This document shows, in pieces, positions 17,057 to 25,471 of a stretch of DNA of 64,000 bases; the stretch's first letter is position 1; each line of letters begins with the position of its first letter. The notes beneath the pieces are model-generated. The model was not told the DNA's origin. It did no database searches and saw nothing but the letters and a program-made list of their open reading frames with translations. The position numbers were made by a program, and so were the translations under genes. Location of the stretch: contig NZ_CP018049.1 of assembly GCF_002934065.1 (NCBI RefSeq), positions 928,501 to 992,500 of the forward strand, written 5' to 3'. This stretch comes from Pseudomonas orientalis. Its GTDB lineage: Bacteria > Pseudomonadota > Gammaproteobacteria > Pseudomonadales > Pseudomonadaceae.

Positions 17057-18193
17057 ATGATTCCCAGAACCTTGTTCAGCCCGGAGCACGAACTCTTTCG
17101 CGAAAGCGTGCGCACCTTTCTTGAAAAGGAGGCGGCGCCATTCCATGGGCAATGGGAGAAGCAGGGCCATATCGACCGCAGCCTCTGGAACAAGGCGGGG
17201 GAGGCCGGGATGTTGTGTTCGCACGTGCCGGAAGAATACGGCGGGCTGGGCGCGGACTTTCTCTACAGCGCGGTGGTGATCGAAGAGATCGGCCGGCTCG
17301 GGCTCACCGGCATCGGGTTTTCCCTGCACTCAGACATTGTCGCGCCATACCTTCTGCATTACGGCAGTGAGGCGCTGAAGCAAAAGTACCTGCCCAAACT
17401 GATCTCCGGCGAGCTGGTGACAGCCATTGCCATGACCGAACCCGGGGCCGGTTCCGACCTGCAGGGGGTGAATAGCACGGCGGTGCCGGACGGTGATGAC
17501 TATGTGATCAACGGCTCCAAGACCTTTATCACCAATGGCTATCTGGCCGACCTGGTGATCGTGGTCGCCAAGACTGATCCCAAGGCGGGTGCGAAGGGCA
17601 TCAGCCTGTTCCTGGTGGAAGCCGATACGCCGGGCTTCGCCAAGGGCAAGCGCCTGGAGAAGGTCGGCATGAAGGCCCAGGACACCTCGGAGCTGTTCTT
17701 CCAGGATGTCCGTGTGCCCAGGGGAAACCTGCTGGGCCAGGCGGGCATGGGCTTCGCCTACTTGATGCAGGAACTGCCTCAGGAGCGTTTGACTGTGGCG
17801 ATCGGCGCCATCACTTCAGCCGAAGCGGCCTTGCAATGGACGCTGGAGTACACCCGCGAGCGCAAGGCGTTCGGCAAGGCGATTGCCGACTTTCAGAACA
17901 CAAGGTTTAAGCTGGCGGAGATGGCCACCGAGATTCAGATCGGCCGTGTGTTCGTGGATAAATGCCTGGCACTGCACCTGGAAGGCAAGCTGGATGTGCC
18001 CACTGCGGCAATGGCCAAGTATTGGGCCACGGACCTGCAATGCAAGGTGCTCGATGAGTGCGTGCAGCTGCACGGCGGCTACGGGTTCATGTGGGAGTAC
18101 CCGATTGCCCGGGCGTGGGCGGATGCGCGGGTGCAGCGGATTTATGCGGGGACCAATGAGATCATGAAGGAGATCATTGCGCGGGCACTTTGA
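17057..18193 (+). CDS. Acyl-CoA dehydrogenase
   Basis: 378 residues, the normal length. An FAD-dependent enzyme that introduces an alpha-beta double bond in acyl-CoA thioesters. Family signatures include AIAMTEPGAGSDLQGV, INGSKTFITNG, QDTSELFFQDVRVP, RKAFGKAIADFQNTRFKLAE and ECVQLHGGYGFMWEYP, followed by RIYAGTNEIMKEIIAR. The YAGTNE segment is located where short- and medium-chain enzymes have their C-terminal FAD contact. Chain-length preference cannot be set from the sequence. It is divergent from the GlxA-type regulator and convergent with the aldo-keto reductase gene. Confidence 0.92.
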   Translation: MIPRTLFSPEHELFRESVRTFLEKEAAPFHGQWEKQGHIDRSLWNKAGEAGMLCSHVPEEYGGLGADFLYSAVVIEEIGRLGLTGIGFSLHSDIVAPYLLHYGSEALKQKYLPKLISGELVTAIAMTEPGAGSDLQGVNSTAVPDGDDYVINGSKTFITNGYLADLVIVVAKTDPKAGAKGISLFLVEADTPGFAKGKRLEKVGMKAQDTSELFFQDVRVPRGNLLGQAGMGFAYLMQELPQERLTVAIGAITSAEAALQWTLEYTRERKAFGKAIADFQNTRFKLAEMATEIQIGRVFVDKCLALHLEGKLDVPTAAMAKYWATDLQCKVLDECVQLHGGYGFMWEYPIARAWADARVQRIYAGTNEIMKEIIARAL

Positions 18194-18215
18194 TTGTGTG
18201 GTGTGGCTGAGGGCC

Positions 18216-18348
18216 TCATCGGGGGCAAGCCCTCACCCACATTTTGATCTGTGAACAGGGTCAGGTGTGTGGGGGGGCAAGCTCCCTCCCACACATTTTG
18301 ATCTGTGAACAGGGTCAAGTGTGGGAGGGGGCTTGCCCCCGATGGCGG
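18216..18348. repeat. Compound REP array with a 54-base tandem duplication
   Basis: Three REP-type sequences lie in a row between convergent genes. A 32-base segment starting CACATTTTGATCTGTGAACA occurs at 18238-18269 and again at 18292-18323 with one mismatch, giving a 54-base period. The outer copies (CATCGGGGGCAAGCC at the left, GTGGGAGGGGGCTTGCCCCC at the right) are inverted; the middle copy (GGGGGGGCAAGCTCCCTCCC) is altered. Confidence 0.88.
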
Positions 18349-18360
18349 CCTGAAGATCAA

Positions 18361-19401
18361 TCAGGGCGCCGGATTCGGATGATCCTTCTGAATCGCCTCA
18401 ATCCCCTCCAGCACTTCCTTGGACAGTTTCAAATCGGCACTGGCAATGTTGCTATCCAACTGCTCAAGGCTCGTTGCACCGATAATATTGCTGGTCACAA
18501 ACGGCTGTTGCGTCACAAACGCCAACGCCATCTGCGCCGGGTCCAGGCCATGTTCCCGCGCCAATGCCACATAACGGCTGCACGCCGCTTCCGACTGCGG
18601 ATTGAAATACCGACTGAAACGGCTGTACTCCGTCAGGCGCGCCTTGGCCGGACGCGCGCCGCCCTCGTACTTGCCGCTGAGCATGCCGAACGCCAGGGGC
18701 GAGTAGGCCAGCAAGCCGCATTGTTCGCGAATCGCGATTTCCGCCAGGCCCACTTCAAAGCTGCGGTTGAGCAGGTTGTAGGGGTTCTGGATCGACACCG
18801 CACGGCTCCAGCCGCGGGCTTCGGCCAGGGCAAGGAATTTCATGGTGCCCCACGGCGTTTCGTTGGACAGGCCGATGTGGCGGATCTTGCCGGCCTTGAC
18901 CTGCTCATCCAGCGCTTCGAGGGTTTCCTCCAGCGGGGTGAGGTCGTCTTCGTCCTTGTGCTTGTAGCTCAATTGACCGAAGAAGTTGGTGCTGCGCTCC
19001 GGCCAGTGCAGTTGGTAGAGGTCGATCCAGTCGGTCTGCAGGCGTTTGAGGCTGGCGTCGAGCGCCTCGACAATGTGCTTGCGGTTATGGCGCAGGTGGC
19101 CGTCGCGGATGTAATCGATGGTGTTGCCGGGGCCGGCGATCTTGCTGGCGAGGATCCAGTCGGCGCGGTCGCCACGGCTCTTGAAGTAATTGCCGATATA
19201 ACGCTCGGTCGTGGCATAGGTATCGGCCCTGGGCGGTACCGGGTACATTTCCGCCGTATCGAGGAAGTTGATGCCCGCCGCTTTGGCCCGTTCGATCTGG
19301 GCGAAGGCCTCTGCCTCGCTGTTCTGCTCACCCCAGGTCATGGTGCCCAGGGCGATCGCGCTTACGTTCAGATCAGTCCGGCCCAGCTGTCGATAATCCA
19401 T
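18361..19401 (-). CDS. tas: NADP(H)-dependent aldo-keto reductase (Tas-like)
   Basis: 346 residues. Start set at MDYRQLGRTDLNVSAIALGT with AAGGAG 7 bases upstream; a further 65 upstream codons in frame have no coding character. It has the aldo-keto reductase barrel markers: FLDTAEMYPVPP (catalytic Asp and Tyr), the Lys in ILASKIAG, the His in LYQLHWPERSTN, and AFVTQQPFVTSNIIGATS for NADP binding. The closest recognised family is E. coli Tas, an NADP(H)-dependent reductase of uncertain natural substrate. It is convergent with the acyl-CoA dehydrogenase gene. Confidence 0.88.
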   Translation of the reverse strand: MDYRQLGRTDLNVSAIALGTMTWGEQNSEAEAFAQIERAKAAGINFLDTAEMYPVPPRADTYATTERYIGNYFKSRGDRADWILASKIAGPGNTIDYIRDGHLRHNRKHIVEALDASLKRLQTDWIDLYQLHWPERSTNFFGQLSYKHKDEDDLTPLEETLEALDEQVKAGKIRHIGLSNETPWGTMKFLALAEARGWSRAVSIQNPYNLLNRSFEVGLAEIAIREQCGLLAYSPLAFGMLSGKYEGGARPAKARLTEYSRFSRYFNPQSEAACSRYVALAREHGLDPAQMALAFVTQQPFVTSNIIGATSLEQLDSNIASADLKLSKEVLEGIEAIQKDHPNPAP

Positions 19402-19574
19402 CGGGTACTCCTTCAGGGGAAAACAATCATAAAAGCAGGTTGAATTTTTTTTCGCAATCTGCATAATTGCCCACCTCTTTCTGCAGTGGAAGTGATGCGC
19501 CGCCTGCCGAAGAATCTTGCCGTTGAACGGACGCGCTGACCCGAGCCCCCGATAGCGTCTGTATCCGGCTGCCT

Positions 19575-19602
19575 TTGACCTTGTCAAAGTACGCACTATT
19601 CA
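19575..19602 (+). promoter_or_regulatory. Candidate sigma-70 promoter of rplM-rpsI
   Basis: TTGACC (19575-19580) and TATTCA (19597-19602) are 16 bases apart, about 50 bases upstream of rplM. The -35 box lies in a perfect inverted repeat, CTTTGAC-CTT-GTCAAAG (19573-19589). Confidence 0.5.
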
Positions 19603-19651
19603 GTAAGATCCGCCGTCTAATTTACAGGGCGGCCCCTGAGGCTATTAAAGA

Positions 19652-20080
19652 ATGACAACTTTTACTGCAAAACCGGAAACAGTTCAGCGCGACTGGTTTG
19701 TCGTCGACGCCGCTGGTCAGACCCTGGGTCGTCTGGCCACTGAAGTCGCCAGCCGTCTGCGTGGCAAGCACAAGCCTGAATACACCCCGCACGTTGATAC
19801 CGGTGACTACATTGTCATCATCAACGCTGAGCAGGTACGTGTTACCGGCAACAAAGCGCAAGACAAAATGTACTACCGTCACTCCGGTTTCCCAGGCGGT
19901 ATCAAGTCTTCCAACTTTGAAGGCCTGATCTCCAAGAAGCCTGAAGCCCCGATCGAAATCGCGGTCAAAGGCATGCTGCCTAAGGGCCCACTGGGTCGCG
20001 ATATGTTTCGCAAGCTGAAAGTCTATGCGGGCGCTGTACACCCTCATGCTGCTCAGCAGCCCCAAGAACTGAAGTTTTAA
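19652..20080 (+). CDS. rplM: 50S ribosomal protein L13
   Basis: 142 residues, the normal length. Opens [20 protein letters not shown] and contains [20 protein letters not shown] and [10 protein letters not shown], all standard L13 sequence. It is the first gene of the two-gene rplM-rpsI operon, 14 bases ahead of rpsI. The leader of about 50 bases is where L13 autoregulates translation in E. coli; conservation of that here is not shown. Confidence 0.98.
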   Translation: MTTFTAKPETVQRDWFVVDAAGQTLGRLATEVASRLRGKHKPEYTPHVDTGDYIVIINAEQVRVTGNKAQDKMYYRHSGFPGGIKSSNFEGLISKKPEAPIEIAVKGMLPKGPLGRDMFRKLKVYAGAVHPHAAQQPQELKF

Positions 20081-20094
20081 CGGAATAGTTCATT

Positions 20095-20487
20095 ATGTCG
20101 GCGACTCAAAATTACGGCACTGGCCGTCGCAAAACCGCAACCGCACGCGTTTTCCTGCGTCCGGGCACTGGTAACATCTCGATCAACAACCGCTCCCTGG
20201 ACAACTTCTTCGGCCGCGAAACTGCCCGCATGGTAGTTCGTCAGCCGCTGGAATTGACCGAGACCGTTGAAAAGTTCGACATCTACGTCACCGTTATCGG
20301 TGGCGGTGTAAGTGGTCAAGCTGGCGCAATCCGCCACGGTATCACTCGCGCTCTGATGCAGTACGACGAAACCCTGCGTGGCGCTCTGCGCAAAGCTGGC
20401 TTCGTAACTCGCGATGCTCGTGAAGTTGAACGTAAGAAAGTCGGTCTGCGTAAAGCGCGTAAGCGTCCGCAGTACTCGAAGCGTTAA
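20095..20487 (+). CDS. rpsI: 30S ribosomal protein S9
   Basis: 130 residues. Standard S9: [19 protein letters not shown] at the N-terminus, [19 protein letters not shown] in the middle and the basic C-terminal tail ending RKRPQYSKR, which reaches toward the P-site tRNA. It follows rplM in the same operon and is followed by a strong terminator. Confidence 0.98.
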
Positions 20488-20504
20488 TTCGCTTTACGTT
20501 CCAC

Positions 20505-20542
20505 AAAAACGCCCAGCCTCCTCACGGAGCTGGGCGTTTTTT
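20505..20542 (+). terminator. Rho-independent terminator after rpsI
   Basis: AACGCCCAGC and GCTGGGCGTT form a perfect 10-bp stem with an 11-base loop, followed by six T residues, 17 bases past the stop codon. Confidence 0.94.
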
Positions 20543-20580
20543 ATTGCCTGGGATTTATGCAGATTTTTCGCCGTGACAAC

Positions 20581-20607
20581 TTGCCACATCCGTAGACCCC
20601 CTATACT
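20581..20607 (+). promoter_or_regulatory. Candidate promoter of petABC
   Basis: TTGCCA (20581-20586) and TATACT (20602-20607), 15 bases apart, about 150 bases upstream of petA. The spacer is short, so this is tentative. The rest of the gap to petA shows no other structure. Confidence 0.35.
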
Positions 20608-20753
20608 ACAAGGCCTGGGGGTGGAGCTCCGGGTAATTCCCTTGTCATACGTGGGGCTTTTCATTACCATCCGTCAAAATTTTTATAAGTAAAGATTCAA
20701 CACTTAGTAGACGCCTGATTTAACAGGCCAAAAAGCTGATGGGAGAGGACTGA

Positions 20754-21347
20754 ATGAGCAATGACGGCGTGAATGCAGGCCGGCGTCGCTTCCTCGTAGC
20801 AGCCACATCCGTGGTGGGTGCTGCAGGAGCGGTGGGGGCTGCGGTCCCGTTCGTGGGGTCATGGTTTCCCAGTGCCAAGGCGAAAGCCGCAGGTGCACCG
20901 GTGAAGGTGAATGTCAGCAAGATCGAGCCAGGGCAGCAGATGATTGCTGAATGGCGCGGCCAGCCGGTCTTCATTGTTCGTCGTACCGAGGAAATCCTGG
21001 GGAATCTCAAGAAGATTGAAGGCCAGTTGTCTGACCCCCAATCCGAGAAATCCGACCAGCCCGCCTACGCCAAGAACGAAGCACGTTCGATCAAGCCGGA
21101 GATCCTGCTGCTGGTGGGTTTGTGTACCCACCTGGGTTGCTCGCCTACGTTTCGCCCGGAAGTCGCACCCGCTGACTTGGGCAAGGACTGGGTTGGCGGT
21201 TACTTCTGCCCCTGCCACGGTTCCCATTACGACCTCGCCGGCCGTGTCTACAAGTCCCAGCCTGCACCCTTGAACCTGCCGGTTCCTCCGCACACCTACG
21301 AAACTGACGACCTTATTGTCATTGGCCTCGATAAGGAGAACGCGTGA
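20754..21347 (+). CDS. petA: Cytochrome bc1 complex Rieske iron-sulfur subunit
   Basis: 197 residues. It transfers electrons from quinol to cytochrome c1 at the outer face of the inner membrane. The N-terminus has a Tat-type motif (GRRRFLVAATSVVG) with an uncleaved membrane anchor. The 2Fe-2S ligands are in CTHLGCSP and CPCHGSHYD near residues 125 and 145. A GGGAGAGGA ribosome-binding site lies upstream. Its stop overlaps the petB start by one base, so the three subunits are translated together. Confidence 0.97.
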   Translation: MSNDGVNAGRRRFLVAATSVVGAAGAVGAAVPFVGSWFPSAKAKAAGAPVKVNVSKIEPGQQMIAEWRGQPVFIVRRTEEILGNLKKIEGQLSDPQSEKSDQPAYAKNEARSIKPEILLLVGLCTHLGCSPTFRPEVAPADLGKDWVGGYFCPCHGSHYDLAGRVYKSQPAPLNLPVPPHTYETDDLIVIGLDKENA

Positions 21348-22558
21348 TGAGCAAGTTCATGGATTGGGTGGACGCGCGCTTCCCCGCCACCAAAATGTGG
21401 GAAGACCATCTCAGCAAATATTACGCGCCAAAAAACTTCAACTTCTTCTACTTCTTCGGCTCCCTGGCACTGCTGGTGCTGGTCAACCAGATCGTCACCG
21501 GTGTCTGGCTGACGATGAGCTATACGCCTTCGGCGGAAGAGGCGTTTGCCTCTGTCGAGTACATCATGCGTGACGTCGAGTACGGCTCGATCCTGCGCCT
21601 GCTGCACTCTACCGGCGCATCGGCGTTCTTTATCGTCGTCTACCTGCACATGTTCCGTGGCCTGCTCTACGGTTCGTACCAGAAACCCCGCGAGCTGGTG
21701 TGGGTGTTCGGCATGCTGATCTACCTGGCGCTGATGGCCGAAGCCTTCATGGGCTACCTGTTGCCATGGGGCCAGATGTCGTACTGGGGCGCCCAGGTGA
21801 TCATCTCGCTGTTCGGTGCCATCCCGGTGATTGGCAACGACCTGACCCAGTGGATTCGCGGCGACTACCTGATCTCGGGCATCACCCTGAACCGCTTCTT
21901 CGCCTTGCACGTGGTGGCCTTGCCGATCGTGATCCTGGGCCTGGTGGTATTGCACATCCTGGCGCTGCATGAAGTCGGCTCCAACAACCCGGATGGCGTG
22001 GATATCAAGAAGCACAAGGACGAGAACGGCATCCCGCTGGACGGCATTCCATTCCACCCGTACTACACCGTAAAAGACATTGTCGGCGTGGTCGTGTTCC
22101 TGTTCGTATTCTGTTCGATCGTGTTCTTTTTCCCGGAGATGGGCGGGTATTTCCTGGAGAAGCCCAACTTCGAACAGGCCAACGCATTCAAGACTCCTGA
22201 GCATATTGCCCCGGTCTGGTACTTCACGCCGTTCTACGCCATCTTGCGTGCGATTCCCGACAAACTCATGGGCGTCATCGCCATGGGCGCGGCGATTGCG
22301 GTGCTGTTCGTGCTGCCGTGGCTCGACCGCAGCCCGGTCAAGTCGATGCGCTACAAAGGTTGGCTGAGCAAGATCTGGCTGTGGGTGTTCTGCATTTCGT
22401 TCGTGATCCTGGGTGTGCTGGGCGTACTGGCGCCGACCCCTGAGCGCACGTTGCTGTCGCAGGTCTGCACCTTCCTGTACTTCGCCTACTTCATTCTGAT
22501 GCCGTTCTACACCCGGCTCGAGAAGACCAAACCGGTTCCGGAAAGGGTGACTGGCTGA
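21347..22558 (+). CDS. petB: Cytochrome b of the bc1 complex
   Basis: 403 residues. Starts at ATG 21347 with AAGGAG 8 bases upstream; the GTG just before is in frame but badly spaced. It has eight or so membrane segments, with heme-ligand histidines in LRLLHSTGAS and VVYLHMFRG, then FFALHVVALP and VVLHILALHE, and the quinol-site region PVWYFTPFYAILRAIP. It carries the two b hemes and forms the quinone sites. It overlaps petA and petC by one base each (TGATG). Confidence 0.97.
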   Translation: MSKFMDWVDARFPATKMWEDHLSKYYAPKNFNFFYFFGSLALLVLVNQIVTGVWLTMSYTPSAEEAFASVEYIMRDVEYGSILRLLHSTGASAFFIVVYLHMFRGLLYGSYQKPRELVWVFGMLIYLALMAEAFMGYLLPWGQMSYWGAQVIISLFGAIPVIGNDLTQWIRGDYLISGITLNRFFALHVVALPIVILGLVVLHILALHEVGSNNPDGVDIKKHKDENGIPLDGIPFHPYYTVKDIVGVVVFLFVFCSIVFFFPEMGGYFLEKPNFEQANAFKTPEHIAPVWYFTPFYAILRAIPDKLMGVIAMGAAIAVLFVLPWLDRSPVKSMRYKGWLSKIWLWVFCISFVILGVLGVLAPTPERTLLSQVCTFLYFAYFILMPFYTRLEKTKPVPERVTG

Positions 22559-23337
22559 TGAAAAAATTATTCGTTGCATTAGTGCTTGCGGCACTGCCGC
22601 TCCTGTCTCTGGCCGCCGAGCATGGCGCGCAGCTGGAAAAGGTCGACATCGACGTCTCCGATAAGGCCGCTCTGCAGGACGGTGCGCGCACGTTCGCCAA
22701 CTACTGCATGGGCTGCCACAGCGCCAAGTTTCAGCGCTACGAACGGGTGGCCGACGACCTGGGCATCCCCCATGAGCTGATGCTGGAAAAGCTGGTGTTC
22801 ACGGGGGCCAAGATCGGCGACCACATGAACATCGGCATGAAGCCAGCGGACGCCAAGGCCTGGTTCGGTGCGGCACCGCCGGACCTGACCCTGGTGGCGC
22901 GGGTGCGAGGCACCGACTGGCTCTACGGCTACCTCAAATCCTTCTACGAAGACCCGGCCCGCCCGTGGGGCGTGAACAACAAAGTGTTCCCGAACGTCGG
23001 CATGCCTAACGTTCTGGTCGGCCTGCAGGGTCGCCAGGTGGTAGGATGCAAGCAGGTTCAGGTCGTTGAAGACGGCAAGAAGCAATATGATCCGTTGACC
23101 GGCACGCCGCTGACCCATGAAGCGTGTGATCAACTGACCATCGTGCCCAAGACCGGTACGCTGAACGAAGAGCAGTTCGACGAGAAGGTCAAGAACCTGG
23201 TGACCTTCCTGGCCTACTCGGCCAACCCGGTCAAACTGCAGCACCAGCGCATCGGTACGTACGTCTTGCTGTACCTGGCTTTCTTCTTCGTATTCGCCTA
23301 TCTGCTCAAACGCGAGTACTGGAAGGATGTGCATTGA
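22558..23337 (+). CDS. petC: Cytochrome c1 of the bc1 complex
   Basis: 259 residues. A Sec signal peptide (MKKLFVALVLAALPLLSLAA) is followed by the heme attachment site CMGCH near residue 57 and a C-terminal membrane anchor (TYVLLYLAFFFVFAYLLKRE). It passes electrons to soluble or membrane cytochrome c. It is the last gene of the petABC operon and is followed by a long hairpin. Confidence 0.97.
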   Translation: MKKLFVALVLAALPLLSLAAEHGAQLEKVDIDVSDKAALQDGARTFANYCMGCHSAKFQRYERVADDLGIPHELMLEKLVFTGAKIGDHMNIGMKPADAKAWFGAAPPDLTLVARVRGTDWLYGYLKSFYEDPARPWGVNNKVFPNVGMPNVLVGLQGRQVVGCKQVQVVEDGKKQYDPLTGTPLTHEACDQLTIVPKTGTLNEEQFDEKVKNLVTFLAYSANPVKLQHQRIGTYVLLYLAFFFVFAYLLKREYWKDVH

Positions 23338-23366
23338 TCCAACCGTAAGCAATTGCTGTTAATCTT

Positions 23367-23447
23367 GCGCGCCCAGCGGCATCTCTGAACACGTAGCGCC
23401 GGTTTCACCGGACGTTACAGAGATGCTCTCTGGGCGCGCTCGTTTTT
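23367..23447 (+). terminator. Long multi-segment hairpin terminator between petC and sspA
   Basis: Three nested complementary segments pair in order: GCGCGCCCAG with CTGGGCGCGC, GCATCTCTG with CAGAGATGC, and an inner CCGGT/ACCGG pair. Together they form a hairpin of about 73 bases, followed by TCGTTTTTG. This is much longer than a minimal terminator. Confidence 0.85.
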
Positions 23448-23484
23448 GAGCTTTCGATAATTTCAACAAGCGAGGAGGACCGCC

Positions 23485-24102
23485 ATGGGCGTGACCAACC
23501 GGTTGGCCTGTTACTCCGACCCCGCCGACCACTATTCCCACCGAGTACGCATCGTGCTCGCAGAGAAGGGTGTCAGCGCCGAGATCATCAGTGTGGAAGC
23601 GGGCCGTCAGCCGCCGAAGCTGATCGAAGTGAACCCTTACGGCAGCTTGCCCACCCTGGTTGATCGTGACCTGGCGTTGTGGGAGTCAACCGTGGTGATG
23701 GAATACCTGGATGAGCGTTACCCGCATCCGCCTTTGCTGCCGGTGTACCCGGTGGCACGTGCCAACAGCCGCCTGCTGATCCATCGGATCCAGCGTGACT
23801 GGTGCGGGCTGGTGGATGTGATTCTCGATACCCGCAGTAAAGAGGCCGCGCGCGTACAGGCACGTAAGGAATTGCGCGAAAGCCTGACCGGCGTTTCGCC
23901 GTTGTTCGCCGATAAACCTTTTTTCCTCAGTGAGGAACAAAGTTTGGTCGATTGCTGCCTATTACCCATACTCTGGCGCTTGCCGATTCTGGGCATTGAA
24001 CTGCCACGGCCGGCCAAGCCGTTGCTTGATTACATGGAGCGCCAATTTGCGCGTGAGGCTTTCCAGGCGAGTCTGTCTGGCGTCGAACGCGATATGCGCT
24101 AA
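23485..24102 (+). CDS. sspA: Stringent starvation protein A (glutathione S-transferase fold)
   Basis: 205 residues. An RNA polymerase-associated protein that affects transcription during starvation and acid stress. The N-terminal thioredoxin-like domain shows [20 protein letters not shown] and the [18 protein letters not shown] segment; the C-terminal helical domain contains [22 protein letters not shown] lies just upstream of the ATG. It is followed 17 bases later by sspB, the usual pair. Confidence 0.96.
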   Translation: MGVTNRLACYSDPADHYSHRVRIVLAEKGVSAEIISVEAGRQPPKLIEVNPYGSLPTLVDRDLALWESTVVMEYLDERYPHPPLLPVYPVARANSRLLIHRIQRDWCGLVDVILDTRSKEAARVQARKELRESLTGVSPLFADKPFFLSEEQSLVDCCLLPILWRLPILGIELPRPAKPLLDYMERQFAREAFQASLSGVERDMR

Positions 24103-24119
24103 GGCTTAAGGAGCCGCTG

Positions 24120-24539
24120 ATGAACTCCAGTCGACCTTATTTGGTCCGCGCGCTCTATGAGTGGATTGTGGACAATGATTGCACCCCGCACATGCTGGTC
24201 AACTCCGAATTTCCTGCGGTGCAGGTTCCGCAGGGTTTTGCCAGTGACGGACAGATTGTATTGAACGTATCGCCCAGTGCCGTGCGCCACCTGCACATGG
24301 ACAACGAGGCGGTCAGTTTCGAAGGGCGTTTTGGCGGCGTGCCGCATACGCTGTTCGTGCCGATCGGCGCCATCCTTGGGATTTATGCCCGTGAAAACGG
24401 CCAAGGCATGGTGTTTGATCTGGAGTCGCCTTTCGAGGACGACGAAACGATCGAAGGGCAAGACGGCGATGATGTACCGCCACCGGATAACGAGCCACCG
24501 CGCCCCACTGGCCGGCCGAGCTTGAAAGTGGTGAAGTAA
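24120..24539 (+). CDS. sspB: ClpXP adaptor SspB
   Basis: 139 residues. It tethers ssrA-tagged proteins to ClpX. The folded domain (about residues 4-110) contains RPYLVRALYEWIVDN, TPHMLVNSEFPAVQVPQ and FGGVPHTLFVPIGAILGIYA. The C-terminal acidic and proline-rich linker ends in PTGRPSLKVVK, the short ClpX-binding tail. AAGGAG precedes the ATG. It forms an operon with sspA and is followed by a strong terminator. Confidence 0.96.
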   Translation: MNSSRPYLVRALYEWIVDNDCTPHMLVNSEFPAVQVPQGFASDGQIVLNVSPSAVRHLHMDNEAVSFEGRFGGVPHTLFVPIGAILGIYARENGQGMVFDLESPFEDDETIEGQDGDDVPPPDNEPPRPTGRPSLKVVK

Positions 24540-24565
24540 GCGGCTGCTGCCTTCGGGCGAGCCTG

Positions 24566-24599
24566 AAAAATGCCTCGGCGGTTGCCGGGGCATTTTTTT
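24566..24599 (+). terminator. Rho-independent terminator after sspB
   Basis: AATGCC-CGGC pairs with GCCG-GGCATT around a GGTT loop, with a T-G wobble in the stem, and is followed by seven T residues. Confidence 0.93.
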
Positions 24600-24635
24600 G
24601 CCTGCCGCACAGGCATGAAAGTCGCGACAGGAACG

Positions 24636-24648
24636 GTGATCGTACAAC
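24636..24648. promoter_or_regulatory. Candidate operator upstream of the FadR-family regulator
   Basis: GTGATCGTACAAC; its complement GTTGTACGATCAC matches 12 of 13 bases of GTTGTACGATGAC at 27166-27178 upstream of kdgD. It sits 5' of a TATGAT -10-like box (24659-24664), where a bound repressor would block the promoter. Autoregulation is inferred. Confidence 0.5.
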
Positions 24649-24697
24649 CGCCATGGGCTATGATGCGTCTTCAGTTCACCGAGAAAGATGACTCATC

Positions 24698-25447
24698 ATG
24701 GAAAACGCCAACGCCGTCCCACGTCTTCCCCGCAAGCGTCGCAGCCTTGCCCAGGAATTGGTCACGGTGTTGTCCGAGCAGATCCGCGACGGCCAGCTCA
24801 AGCGTGGCGACAAGCTGCCCACCGAGTCGGCGATCATGGAGGCCCATGGCGTCAGCCGTACCGTAGTGCGCGAAGCAATTTCGCGCTTGCAGGCGGCGGG
24901 GCAAGTAGAGACGCGGCACGGTATCGGTACGTTCGTATTGGACACGCCAAGCCCGAGCGGTTTTCGCATCGACCCGGCCACCGTGGTAACGCTGCGCGAT
25001 GTGTTGGCGATTCTCGAACTGCGCATCAGCCTGGAAGTGGAGTCCGCAGGCCTGGCTGCCTTGCGCCGCAGCGACGAGCAACTGGCGGCGATGCGTGCCG
25101 CCCTCGATGCGTTGAATGAAAGCGCGGCCCATGCAGGTGATGCGGTGGCGTCAGACTTCGCGTTCCACCTGGAAATTGCGCTGTCCACCGGCAACCGCTA
25201 CTTCACTGACATCATGACCCATCTGGGCACCAGCATCATTCCGCGTACCCGCCTGAATTCGGCGCGCCTGGCCCATGATGACCAGCAGCACTACATGGGG
25301 CGCCTGAGTCGTGAGCATGAAGAGATTTACGAGGCGATCGCGCGTCAGGATTCGGACGCGGCGCGGGCGGCCATGCGGTTGCATTTGACCAATAGTCGGG
25401 AGAGGCTGCGCCATGCCCATGAAGAGGCGGAGGCGCAGCGGGGGTAA
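24698..25447 (+). CDS. FadR-subfamily GntR transcriptional regulator of the galactarate locus
   Basis: 249 residues. The winged helix-turn-helix (about residues 12-80) reads LVTVLSEQIRDGQLKRGDKL and then HGVSRTVVREAISRLQAAGQ and GIGTFV. The C-terminal FCD ligand domain (about residues 95-225) contains ELRISLEVESAGLAA, FHLEIALSTGNRYF and SREHEEIYEAIARQD, with the metal-binding His/Asp pattern of this group. It lies upstream of the galactarate genes, and a shared 13-base motif upstream of itself and kdgD supports control of that operon. The effector is probably galactarate or a breakdown intermediate, but this is inferred. Two unrelated genes separate it from kdgD. Confidence 0.87.
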   Translation: MENANAVPRLPRKRRSLAQELVTVLSEQIRDGQLKRGDKLPTESAIMEAHGVSRTVVREAISRLQAAGQVETRHGIGTFVLDTPSPSGFRIDPATVVTLRDVLAILELRISLEVESAGLAALRRSDEQLAAMRAALDALNESAAHAGDAVASDFAFHLEIALSTGNRYFTDIMTHLGTSIIPRTRLNSARLAHDDQQHYMGRLSREHEEIYEAIARQDSDAARAAMRLHLTNSRERLRHAHEEAEAQRG

Positions 25448-25471
25448 TTCTGGTAACAGCGATTAACTCGT

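Noticed and set aside
18216-18348. Possible CRISPR-like repeat array
   Set aside because: Only two copies of the spacer with palindromic REP cores and no cas genes; it is a REP array.
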